Shown here in pieces: positions 26,010-33,763 of a DNA stretch of 64,000 nt; within the stretch, counting starts at the first letter, position 1, and each line of letters opens with the position of its first letter. Below the pieces are notes generated by a model. It was not told where the DNA came from, ran no database searches, and was given only the letters and a program-made list of their open reading frames with translations. A program made the position numbers and the translations under genes. Source of the DNA: Amylibacter sp. (GTDB lineage Bacteria; Pseudomonadota; Alphaproteobacteria; Rhodobacterales; Rhodobacteraceae); NCBI GenBank assembly GCA_021775355.1, contig JAJFHZ010000006.1, forward strand, positions 248,001 through 312,000. Direction: 5' to 3'.

Positions 26010-26918
26010 ATGGACACGAGCATCACCACCCACCAAGCAACTGAAGATCAACGCAACGAAACGATCAAGATTTACGTAAACGGGCAAATCGTGCCGCGCA
26101 ATCAAGCCGTTGTTTCAGTCTACGATAGCGGTTTTATGCTGGGTGACGGTGTATGGGAAGGTTTGCGGCTTTATAACGGGGTTTGGGCGTTTCTGGACGA
26201 CCACATGGACCGATTGTTCGAAGCGGCCAAAGCGATTGATCTGGATCTTGGCATGGATCGTGCAGGCGTGATTGCAGCACTGGAAGCCACGCGTCTGGAA
26301 AATGATATGACCACAGACGTACATGCCCGCCTGATGGTCACGCGCGGCGTGAAGGTAAAACCGTTCCAACACCCGTCCCTGTCGCAATCGGGCCCAACCA
26401 TCGTGATCATCTGCGAGCATTCCAAACCATCCATACCGCGCCCCATCCGCCTGGCCACCGTGCCGCACGTGCGCGGGTTACCGATGACCCAAGACCCCAA
26501 GCTGAACTCTCATTCCAAACTGAACTGCATTCTGGCGTGCATTGCCGCAGAAAAAGCAGGTGCGGACGAAGCATTGATGCTGGACATCAACGGCTTTGTG
26601 AACACCACCAATGCTTGCAATTTTTTCATTGTCAAAAAGGGCGTGGTTTGGACAAGTACAGGGGATTACTGCATGAACGGCATCACCCGACAACAGGTAA
26701 TTGATCTGTGTCGCACAAACGGGATTGAATGCCATGAACGCAATTATTCTCTGGTCGACGCCTATAGCGCCGATGAGGCGTTTTTGACAGGCACGTTCGG
26801 TGCGCAAACGCCTGTTTCCGAAATCGACGGACGCGCAATTGGGCAAGCTGAACTTGGCCCGGTCACCCTGCGTATTCGTACCCTTTATGCCGCACTGATT
26901 GCATCGGAAACCGCATGA
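26010..26918 (+). CDS. Class IV (fold-type IV) aminotransferase
   Basis: This is a 302-residue PLP enzyme of the branched-chain/D-amino acid aminotransferase family. It shows YDSGFMLGDGVWEGLRLYNG (about 38-57), RLMVTRGVKVK, the PLP lysine probably K170 in LNSHSKLN, and NACNFFIVKKG. Its 4-base overlap with the following sulfotransferase-like gene indicates a coupled pair. Substrate cannot be told from sequence: branched-chain, D-amino acid and 4-amino-4-deoxychorismate lyase members share the fold. From memory, plants encode a single BCAT-like protein in which a sulfotransferase-like domain is fused to this kind of domain, which would tie the two genes functionally. Confidence 0.85.
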   Translation: MDTSITTHQATEDQRNETIKIYVNGQIVPRNQAVVSVYDSGFMLGDGVWEGLRLYNGVWAFLDDHMDRLFEAAKAIDLDLGMDRAGVIAALEATRLENDMTTDVHARLMVTRGVKVKPFQHPSLSQSGPTIVIICEHSKPSIPRPIRLATVPHVRGLPMTQDPKLNSHSKLNCILACIAAEKAGADEALMLDINGFVNTTNACNFFIVKKGVVWTSTGDYCMNGITRQQVIDLCRTNGIECHERNYSLVDAYSADEAFLTGTFGAQTPVSEIDGRAIGQAELGPVTLRIRTLYAALIASETA

Positions 26919-27640
26919 AACGCATTGCAATGTGGTCAGGCCCGCGTAACCTGTCTACCGCAATGATGTACGCTTTTGGTGCACGTGCGGATTGTGCGGT
27001 TTGGGATGAACCTTATTACGCCACCTATTTGCTGGAAACCGGGCTTGAACACCCGATGCGGGCCGACATACTGGCAAAATGGCCGCATGACCCCGTTGAT
27101 ATTTCAGCACGCCTGCTTGGTGATATCCCACAGGATAAATCCGTGTTTTACCAAAAACATATGACCCAGCATATGCTACCTGCGTTTGATCGCGCTTGGA
27201 TGGAAGACGTCACCAACATCTTTCTTATTCGCCATCCTGCAAGGGTGATTGCCAGCTACCACGCTAAACGTGAAAGCCCGGTTCTTGCTGACATCGGTTT
27301 TCAGGAACAGGCTGAATTGTTCGATCAGGTTGCCCAACATCTGGGTCACGCACCTATTGTTATTGATAGCGCCGACATTCGCGCCGACCCCAAAGCCATG
27401 CTGCGCGCCCTATGTGCGGCTATTGACCTGCCGTTTGACCCTGCCATGCTGAACTGGCCCAAAGGCGGTCACCCACAGGACGGCCCGTGGGCACCGCATT
27501 GGTACCCTGCCGTATGGAAAAGCACTGGGTTTGCTGGCGTCGAAGGGGCGCTACCCGATGTCGGTGATGCTTTGCAAAATGTTCTGGCCGATGCCCTGCC
27601 TTATTATACCCGTCTTGAAGCGGTGAAAATACTAGCCTAG
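26915..27640 (+). CDS. Sulfotransferase-like P-loop protein paired with class IV aminotransferase
   Basis: This 241-residue protein begins MKRIAMWSGPRNLSTAMMYAF, a PAPS-sulfotransferase-type P-loop variant (SGPRNLST, about 8-15). IFLIRHPARVIASYHAKR (about 99-116) resembles the 3'-phosphate-binding region (RxPxxxxxS). The C-terminal half (PWAPHWYPAVWKSTGF) is characteristic of the bacterial group that neighbours aminotransferases. Whether it transfers sulfate, or uses another nucleotide cofactor, is not known. It overlaps the aminotransferase gene by 4 bases and is followed by an RpiR regulator. Confidence 0.75.
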   Translation: MKRIAMWSGPRNLSTAMMYAFGARADCAVWDEPYYATYLLETGLEHPMRADILAKWPHDPVDISARLLGDIPQDKSVFYQKHMTQHMLPAFDRAWMEDVTNIFLIRHPARVIASYHAKRESPVLADIGFQEQAELFDQVAQHLGHAPIVIDSADIRADPKAMLRALCAAIDLPFDPAMLNWPKGGHPQDGPWAPHWYPAVWKSTGFAGVEGALPDVGDALQNVLADALPYYTRLEAVKILA

Positions 27641-27708
27641 CAATATTTGGGTAGATACGTCTATAGTGCAAACTTCAATCTGAATGTGATTAAAGCGAGG
27701 GCAGCGAA

Positions 27709-28584
27709 ATGAGTACGACACAACAAAATCGTGTGTTGGCAAATATGCGGGAGCAATATTCGCACCTTGCCCCGACACTGCAATTGGCTGCCAAATATGT
27801 CATCGACCATCCGGCTGATTTCGGCATTGATCCCATTCGCACCACAGCAGAAAAGATCGGCGTCAGCACCTATTCGCTGGTACGCTTGTCCAAAGAATTG
27901 GGCTACCCCGGATTTGAAGAGTTTCGCGACCCTTTCAGACGGGCCCTGCGATCCACATCAAAGCCCATCATCAATTCCAACTGGCTTGATGAATTATCGG
28001 CACATGGGTCGACAGGGGTGACGCTAGCCAATTCAGCCGAAAATTCCATGTCGATCCTCAAACACTCTTTACGCCAGATGACGCCCGAAACTTCGGAAAA
28101 ATTCGTCGAGATACTAACCAATGCCCGCACGGTTTATGTGACCGCCACCAGTACCAGTTACGCTTTGGCTTATTATTTTCAACATATCGCCAGACTGGTA
28201 CTGCCCAATGTTCAGTTTATTCCGCGCGATATGGCCAATCCGATTGTTGATCTGAATTTTGCCAGCGATCAAGATGTTTTACTGGCCATTACCGTCAATC
28301 CTTACAGCCAGATCACCGTGAATGCCTGTAAATTCGCCCGCGAAAAGGGACTGAAACTGCTAATCATCACCGACAGTAATCTACCACTTGCCGAGTTGAA
28401 ACCTAACGCGGTTTTGACCGCAGAAATGGAAAGCCCTTATGTTTTTGCATGTTATCTGGGCGTGATCGCAATCTTAGAAAGCTTGTTGCACCTACTGGTC
28501 ATAGCAGGCGGCGATGAGGCTGCTGAAAACATCAAATCCTATCGTAACCTGAAAGCCAAAATAGACGGAACTTCACCGTTTTAA
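27709..28584 (+). CDS. MurR/RpiR family transcriptional regulator
   Basis: This 291-residue regulator has an N-terminal RpiR HTH (about 1-77; IRTTAEKIGVSTYSLVRLSKELGYPGFEEFRDPFRRAL in outline) and a SIS sugar-isomerase-type sensor domain (about 115-260; TVYVTATSTSYALAYYFQHI). Such proteins usually sense phosphorylated sugars or amino-sugars, but amino acid catabolic roles are also known. AGGGCAGCGAA precedes the ATG. It lies 68 bases after the sulfotransferase-like gene in the same direction and might regulate that pair or the aminotransferase/BKACE genes further on. Confidence 0.87.
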   Translation: MSTTQQNRVLANMREQYSHLAPTLQLAAKYVIDHPADFGIDPIRTTAEKIGVSTYSLVRLSKELGYPGFEEFRDPFRRALRSTSKPIINSNWLDELSAHGSTGVTLANSAENSMSILKHSLRQMTPETSEKFVEILTNARTVYVTATSTSYALAYYFQHIARLVLPNVQFIPRDMANPIVDLNFASDQDVLLAITVNPYSQITVNACKFAREKGLKLLIITDSNLPLAELKPNAVLTAEMESPYVFACYLGVIAILESLLHLLVIAGGDEAAENIKSYRNLKAKIDGTSPF

Positions 28585-28749
28585 CCTTGCCATTTTACTT
28601 ATTGCCTAAGCCTGCCTGACAAAGGCCTTTCGCAATATGCTTACACAGTTAACCAAACAGCCAATACGATCAGCGCGTCAATCACATCTGCAATCAACGC
28701 GCAAATCTGTCCGGATCAAAACAATCTGGTTATCCGTGTAACACGTATC

Positions 28750-30165
28750 CTATAGGCCCAGCGCTTTATAGCTATCAGCAATCCGCCCCAGCGAAACCAG
28801 ATAGGCCGCCGTGCGCAGGCTGTCTACGTCATTTCTGGAATGCCAAACCTGTTGCATGGACTGATAGGCCCCGCGCATGGTGTCTTCCAGTCCGGAACGC
28901 ACCAGCTCAAGCTCTCCCGCGCCTTGGAAAAATTTAGATTTGAAATCATCCGAAACAGGTTTGCCCACAAGCCGTTCCAGTTCCTTGATCAGCAGGATAT
29001 TGTTGGCCTCTTCCTTGCGCCGTTGCATACGGCCAAAGCGAATGTGGCTAAGGTTTTTGACCCACTCGAAGTAGGACACGGTCACGCCGCCTGCATTGGC
29101 ATACATATCGGGAATAATCACCACGCCCGCTTTTCGCAGAATTTCATCGGCACCGGCAGTTACAGGGCCGTTCGCAGCTTCTATAATCAGCTTGGTGGAA
29201 ATGCGTTCCGCATTCGACAGATTAATTACACCTTCCATCGCAGCGGGGATCAGAATATCGCAATCTTTTTCCAGAACTGCGGCTCCGTTTTCAACATACT
29301 CACCAGAGAAAAAGCCATTTACACCGCCATGTGTACGGATGTAATGTGACAACTCTTCGATATCCAGGCCTTTGTCGTCGACCACGGCCCCATCACGTTC
29401 AACTACGGCTGTGATCAAACATCCATCTTCTTCGGACAGGAACTTGGCTGCGTGATAACCCACATTCCCCAAGCCCTGAACCACCACGCGTTTGCCATCA
29501 AGCGTACCTTTCATATTGGCCGCTTTAATATCATCGGAATGGCGGAAAAACTCTTGCAAGGCGTATTGAACCCCGCGCCCCGTTGCTTCGACACGTCCTG
29601 CGATCCCACCCTTGTTCAGCGGTTTACCCGTAACACAGGCTTCCGAATTCAGCTCGGTTGTATTCATGCGGCGAAACTGGTCGGCAATCCAGGCCATCTC
29701 GCGTTCACCTGTACCCATATCGGGGGCAGGTACGTTTTGTGATGGGTGGATAAGGTCGCGCTTGATCAACTCGTAGGCAAATCGGCGTGTGATGCGTTCC
29801 ATTTCATCGGGCTCCCATGCATTGGGATCGATGTGCAAACCACCTTTGGAACCGCCAAACGGGGTTTCCACCAATGCGCATTTATAACTCATCAGCGCAG
29901 CCAACGCTTCAACTTCGTCCTGATTAACCGATGTGGCAAAGCGAATACCGCCCTTTACGGGTTCTTTATGCTCGGAATGCACTGCGCGATAACCGGTAAA
30001 TGTGTGAATATCGCCACGTAATTTCACCCCGAAACGCACCGTATAGGTCGAGTTGCAAACCCGGATTTTTTCCTGAAGGCCCGACGATAAATCCATAAGA
30101 CTGACCGCCTTTTCAAACATCATATCAACGGATTGACGAAACGAAGGCTCTGTTGTGCGTGGCAT
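28750..30165 (-). CDS. gdhA: Glutamate dehydrogenase (Glu/Leu/Phe/Val family)
   Basis: This 471-residue enzyme reversibly oxidises glutamate to 2-oxoglutarate and ammonium. KGGIRFATSVNQDEVEALAALMSYKCALVETPFGGSKGGL (about 71-110 in outline) includes the catalytic lysine K107, and VVQGLGNVGYHAAKFL is the NAD-binding motif. The start at 30165 (MPRTTEPSF) is preferred; a longer frame exists but lacks a ribosome site. It is the single leftward gene opposite the BKACE pair and would process ammonium and glutamate from the surrounding histidine, arginine and cysteate pathways. NAD versus NADP use cannot be decided. Confidence 0.9.
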   Translation of the reverse strand: MPRTTEPSFRQSVDMMFEKAVSLMDLSSGLQEKIRVCNSTYTVRFGVKLRGDIHTFTGYRAVHSEHKEPVKGGIRFATSVNQDEVEALAALMSYKCALVETPFGGSKGGLHIDPNAWEPDEMERITRRFAYELIKRDLIHPSQNVPAPDMGTGEREMAWIADQFRRMNTTELNSEACVTGKPLNKGGIAGRVEATGRGVQYALQEFFRHSDDIKAANMKGTLDGKRVVVQGLGNVGYHAAKFLSEEDGCLITAVVERDGAVVDDKGLDIEELSHYIRTHGGVNGFFSGEYVENGAAVLEKDCDILIPAAMEGVINLSNAERISTKLIIEAANGPVTAGADEILRKAGVVIIPDMYANAGGVTVSYFEWVKNLSHIRFGRMQRRKEEANNILLIKELERLVGKPVSDDFKSKFFQGAGELELVRSGLEDTMRGAYQSMQQVWHSRNDVDSLRTAAYLVSLGRIADSYKALGL

Positions 30166-30250
30166 GTTTATTTTCCCATCTGTTGGCAAGTTCCCCAAGT
30201 CAAATCGCGACTCATACCGCACCATAGCTTTCGTTTTTAAATTGTCCAAT

Positions 30251-30266
30251 AATAACATTTGTTATT
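30251..30266. promoter_or_regulatory. 16-base palindrome in gdhA/BKACE divergent promoter
   Basis: AATAACA-TT-TGTTATT has perfect 7-base arms and lies 86 bases upstream of the gdhA ATG and 58 bases before the BKACE ATG. It is a candidate operator for a regulator not identified here; the RpiR protein at 27709 is one candidate. Confidence 0.5.
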
Positions 30267-30323
30267 CCACAAAGGCTTCCCTATGACTCGTGGAAAGACG
30301 ATTCCATATTTACGGTTAAAGCC

Positions 30324-31088
30324 ATGAATAAACCAAGCCTGATGGTGGCACCCAATGGGGCCAGAAAACAAAAAGCAGATCACCCTGCGGTGCCTATTGG
30401 CATTTCTGAGATCGCCCAAACAGCTCTGGATTGTTTTCAGGCCGGTGCTGACAGCCTGCATCTGCATGTGCGCGATGCAAACGATGCGCACAGTCTTGAT
30501 CCCGTTATTTACAAGGAAGCGATCAGTACACTCACAGATATGGTTCCTGACTTGGCAATTCAAATCACCACCGAAAGTGCCGGGATTTTTGATACCGCCA
30601 CACAATTTCACTGCCTGAAATCAACCATCCCTGATGCCGCAAGTATAGCAATCCGCGAAATCGCCCGCGACACATCACTGGCGGCAGGTATCTACGGGTT
30701 TTGCGCCGAAGCAAAAATTGCGGTGCAACATATCCTATACGACACGAATGACGTGGTTTTGCTGCGTGAATGGATGGCAAAAGGTTGGATACCCGCACAA
30801 ATGAATTCTGTGCTTTTTGTCCTTGGTAAATATCAACCGATGGTGTGGGCTTTGCCCGAAAATTTACACCCCTACCTTGATGCCACCGATAATATGGACC
30901 TGAACTGGACGGTTTGCGCTTTTGGTCAACACGAACTGGCCTGCGCCAAGGCTGCTCTGCAAATGGGCGGCAATATTCGCATCGGTTTTGAAAACAACAC
31001 TTTACTGCCAGATGGCAGCCCCGCAAAAAACAACGCACAAACGGTTGCCCTGGCAGCAACCCTAATCAAGGATATGACACATGAGTAA
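30324..31088 (+). CDS. Beta-keto acid cleavage enzyme (BKACE, DUF849 family)
   Basis: This 254-residue TIM-barrel enzyme uses acetyl-CoA to cleave a beta-keto acid, giving acetoacetate and a new acyl-CoA. Zn ligands are H46 and H48 in SLHLHVRDAND, exactly where Kce has them, and the glutamate ligand in IGFENNTLL near the C-terminus. It overlaps the class III aminotransferase gene by 8 bases. The pairing suggests that a beta-amino acid (or similar) is transaminated to a beta-keto acid, then cleaved. BKACE specificity is very diverse, so the natural substrate is unknown. Length is on the short side for the family (about 270-310). Confidence 0.85.
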   Translation: MNKPSLMVAPNGARKQKADHPAVPIGISEIAQTALDCFQAGADSLHLHVRDANDAHSLDPVIYKEAISTLTDMVPDLAIQITTESAGIFDTATQFHCLKSTIPDAASIAIREIARDTSLAAGIYGFCAEAKIAVQHILYDTNDVVLLREWMAKGWIPAQMNSVLFVLGKYQPMVWALPENLHPYLDATDNMDLNWTVCAFGQHELACAKAALQMGGNIRIGFENNTLLPDGSPAKNNAQTVALAATLIKDMTHE

Positions 31089-32403
31089 TATATTTCCACG
31101 CCACAGCAAATGGGATGCGCCTGTCGCCGTTGGCGGCGAAGGTTGTTACCTGATCGACGCCTCGGGCAAACGATACCTGAATGTCGGTGACGCCGCAGTG
31201 TCCTGCCTTGGGCATGGTGATCCCGAAGTTACCCAAGCGGTTAAGGATCAGCTGGACAAGCTGGCCTTTGGGCACACCGGATTTCTGACTTCGGAACCTG
31301 CCGAAGAGCTGGCTGAACTGTTGATAAAACATGCACCTGACGGAATTGATAAGGTCTATCTGGTGTCAGGTGGATCAGAAGCGGTAGAGGCCGCAATTAA
31401 ACTGGCACGCCAGTATTTCCTTGAAAAGGGCGAGCCGCAGCGCCAGCACCTGATTGCACGGCGCCAAAGTTACCACGGCAATACGCTGGGTGCGCTGGCC
31501 GCAGGCGGCAATCAGTGGCGTCGCAAACAGTTTGATCCCTTGTTGATGAATGTCAGCCATATTACACCCTGCTATGAATACGTGGATCGGAATGCGGATG
31601 AAACACCCGAAGCTTACGGTTTGCGGGCGGCACAGGAACTGGAAGATGAGATCATCCGTCTTGGCCCCGAAACGGTTCTGGCCTTTATTGCGGAACCTGT
31701 GGTCGGGGCGACAATGGGGGCGGTGCCGGCTGTTCCCGGCTACTACAAACGCATCCGCGAGATTTGCGATCAATACGGCGTGCTGCTGATCTTGGATGAA
31801 GTCATGTGCGGCATGGGGCGCACCGGCCATTTGTTTGCCTGTGAGGCCGAGGGGATCAGCCCCGACATCCTGTGCATCGCCAAGGGACTGGGTGCGGGAT
31901 ATCAGCCAATCGGAGCGATGCTGTGTTCTGCCGATATTTACGCCGCCATTGAAGCGGGCAGCGGGTTTTTCCAGCATGGCCATACCTACCTTGGTCACCC
32001 GGTGGCCGCCGCTGCAGGCCTTGCTGTCGTCAAGGCTTTAACAGGGCGCGGTTTGATCGCGCAATCCCGCGATAAGGGGCAACAGTTGAAAGATATGCTG
32101 ACCCAAAGGTTCGGGCAACACCCCCATATCGGGGATATTCGCGGTCGGGGGTTGTTTCTGGCCTTAGAGATTATTGAAGACCGTGAGGCAAAGGCACCTT
32201 TCGACCCTGCCCTGAAACTGGCAGCCAAGTTCAAAAGACAAGCGTTTGAAAACGGCTTGATCTGCTACCCGATGTCGGGCACGCGGGATGGCGCCATAGG
32301 CGACCACATCCTGCTGGCCCCGCCGTTCATTATATCTGACACGGAAATGGCGGAACTGGTGGATAAACTGGATAAAACATTTGCTGAAATACTGCCTGTG
32401 TGA
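31081..32403 (+). CDS. Class III aminotransferase
   Basis: This 440-residue PLP enzyme of the omega-amino acid/ornithine type has the LVSGGSEAVEAAIKLAR cofactor-phosphate region, LLILDEVMCGMGRTG (about 235-249), and the PLP lysine K268 in CIAKGLGAGYQPIGAM. It is coupled to the BKACE gene by an 8-base overlap. A beta-amino or omega-amino acid substrate feeding BKACE is the simplest idea; beta-alanine, taurine and 4-aminobutyrate aminotransferases belong to the same class. It is followed by a long non-coding stretch. Confidence 0.88.
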   Translation: MSNIFPRHSKWDAPVAVGGEGCYLIDASGKRYLNVGDAAVSCLGHGDPEVTQAVKDQLDKLAFGHTGFLTSEPAEELAELLIKHAPDGIDKVYLVSGGSEAVEAAIKLARQYFLEKGEPQRQHLIARRQSYHGNTLGALAAGGNQWRRKQFDPLLMNVSHITPCYEYVDRNADETPEAYGLRAAQELEDEIIRLGPETVLAFIAEPVVGATMGAVPAVPGYYKRIREICDQYGVLLILDEVMCGMGRTGHLFACEAEGISPDILCIAKGLGAGYQPIGAMLCSADIYAAIEAGSGFFQHGHTYLGHPVAAAAGLAVVKALTGRGLIAQSRDKGQQLKDMLTQRFGQHPHIGDIRGRGLFLALEIIEDREAKAPFDPALKLAAKFKRQAFENGLICYPMSGTRDGAIGDHILLAPPFIISDTEMAELVDKLDKTFAEILPV

Positions 32404-32806
32404 AGCATTAACCAACACAAGTCATCGCTGTCGCCCTGATCGGGTGGCAACGGGGTTATATCTTTTCTCACTTTGGTTATAAAAAGGCGGGCCCGCCGTT
32501 TGCGGTTATGTAGCCGAACAAGGGGGGAAAGCCCTTGCACCTATTTTACCGGTCATTTTCGGTGGTTTTCTCATTTGGCGATGTCAGGCGCCCTTTGAAA
32601 ACCCGTGAACCACTTTTGCTAGCAAGGGTGTTATACGCAGCAAAGGGTTGACGATTTGTTAGGGTTACGTGCGGTAGTCTATAACGACGTGACCCTGCTG
32701 AATTCCAAAGCACCCTTGATATTCATACTGTAGAGTTGCATTGTAACACTGACAAAGGGCCGGCACCATCTGCCGCGGCCATAACACTTTGGAAAGGGTC
32801 TGTCAG
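32404..32806. other. 403-base gene-free stretch with several short stem-loops
   Basis: No convincing coding region was found on either strand. It contains GGCGGGCCCGCC (32486-32497, a loop-free palindrome), CAAGGG-N7-CCCTTG (32519-32537, a possible weak terminator for the aminotransferase), and GGCCGGCA-N5-TGCCGCGGCC (32758-32780), a stem with a two-base bulge just before the ribosome site of the stress protein gene. The last could act as an attenuator. I cannot identify a known riboswitch or small RNA in it. Confidence 0.5.
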
Positions 32807-33250
32807 ATGATTAAAAAGCTACTTGTTGCCGTGGACGGTTCGGGGCATTCCCTGAAAGCCGTTGATTATGCAGCGTCAATCGCTGCCGCAATGAAAGCGC
32901 AGGTTATTATTCTTTATGTTCTAAAAACCCATACGCTGCCAAAAGGCCTGGAACAATATGCGGAAAACGAACACATTCAGGGTGGAAGCGAGGGCGTTTT
33001 GTTAGCGGCTTCCAATAGTCTGGTGAATGAAGCCAAACAGCGCGCGGCCAAAAGCGGGGCCACAGATGTTACGGGCGAAGTCATTGACGGCCCCGTTGCA
33101 CGCACGGTGATAGCACGTGCCAAACACCATGATGCAGATATGATCGTGATAGGATCACGCGGTATGGGTAATATCGAAGCCACGCTGCGCGGTGGCGTTT
33201 CCCACCGCGTTGAACTACTGGCAAAATGCCCGGTTTTGACGGTCAGATAA
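32807..33250 (+). CDS. Universal stress protein, UspA family
   Basis: This 147-residue protein has a single Usp domain: IKKLLVAVDGSGHSLKAVDYA at the N-terminus and the ATP-binding motif VIGSRGMGNIEATLRGGVSHRVELLAKCPVLTVR at the end (G-2X-G-9X-G-S/T type). The ATG at 32807 is chosen because GGAAAGGG lies upstream and MIKKLL is the usual N-terminus. It faces the other Usp gene, with two stem-loops between. Its partner TRAP transporter genes suggest a role like TeaD, an ATP-binding Usp that modulates a TRAP transporter, but it is on the opposite strand to them. Confidence 0.88.
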   Translation: MIKKLLVAVDGSGHSLKAVDYAASIAAAMKAQVIILYVLKTHTLPKGLEQYAENEHIQGGSEGVLLAASNSLVNEAKQRAAKSGATDVTGEVIDGPVARTVIARAKHHDADMIVIGSRGMGNIEATLRGGVSHRVELLAKCPVLTVR

Positions 33251-33272
33251 AACTGTAGTTTTACAAAAGAAA

Positions 33273-33336
33273 ACGGCCCGCTTTACCAGATAAAGGTAAG
33301 CGGGCCGTCTTCAGTTCAGGTAAAGCCGAACTGAAG
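33273..33336. terminator. Two tandem stem-loops between convergent stress protein genes
   Basis: ACGGCCCGCTTTACC pairs with GGTAAGCGGGCCGT (33273-33308, one bulged T). Immediately after, CTTCAGTTC pairs perfectly with GAACTGAAG (33309-33336). Each can form on either strand, so the pair probably terminates both convergent transcripts. Confidence 0.78.
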
Positions 33337-33337
33337 C

Positions 33338-33763
33338 TTAACGCACAATATAAACCGAAGCCGATGCATGACGTGCAACACGCGCCGCATTCGGGCCTAG
33401 TACTTTATCGACCAAATCGGGTTTGCTGGCACCTATAACAATAAGATCGGCTTCGATCTTTTTGCTGGTTTTCAGCACTTCTTCATAGACAGTGCCAAGG
33501 GCTACGATGTGTTGTACATCACCTGCCTTTGGCAGTGTCTCTTTCACGAAACTATGCAACTCATCATTGGCCTTGTGCAAAGCCTTTTTCAAAGTGTCTT
33601 TGTCAAAGAAAGTTCCGACAAGACTCATCCCAAAATCAGGGATAACCGTGATCACGCTTAGTTTCGCCCCGTGCAGGTCGGCCAGTTTCCCGGCTTCCTG
33701 CAACACGTTTTCGCTTTTGTCAGACTGTCCTAAATCGACAGCGCACAGAACTATATTACTCAT
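33338..33763 (-). CDS. Universal stress protein associated with TRAP transporter
   Basis: This 141-residue Usp protein has MSNIVLCAVDLGQSDKSENVL at the N-terminus and LIVIGASKPDLVDKVLGPNAARVARHASASVYIVR at the C-terminus. The latter is a modified nucleotide loop lacking the classic GSRG motif, so ATP binding is uncertain. Its ATG overlaps the end of the TRAP permease gene by 4 bases, placing it last in the TRAP operon. This arrangement resembles TeaABC-TeaD, where a Usp protein tunes transporter activity. Confidence 0.87.
   Translation of the reverse strand: MSNIVLCAVDLGQSDKSENVLQEAGKLADLHGAKLSVITVIPDFGMSLVGTFFDKDTLKKALHKANDELHSFVKETLPKAGDVQHIVALGTVYEEVLKTSKKIEADLIVIGASKPDLVDKVLGPNAARVARHASASVYIVR

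Noticed and set aside
26115..26468. Reverse frames inside the class IV aminotransferase gene
   Set aside because: Shadows; no ribosome site or conserved pattern.
28734..28745. CGTGT-A-ACACG palindrome just after the gdhA stop
   Set aside because: Five-base arms with a one-base centre cannot form a useful hairpin; chance likely.
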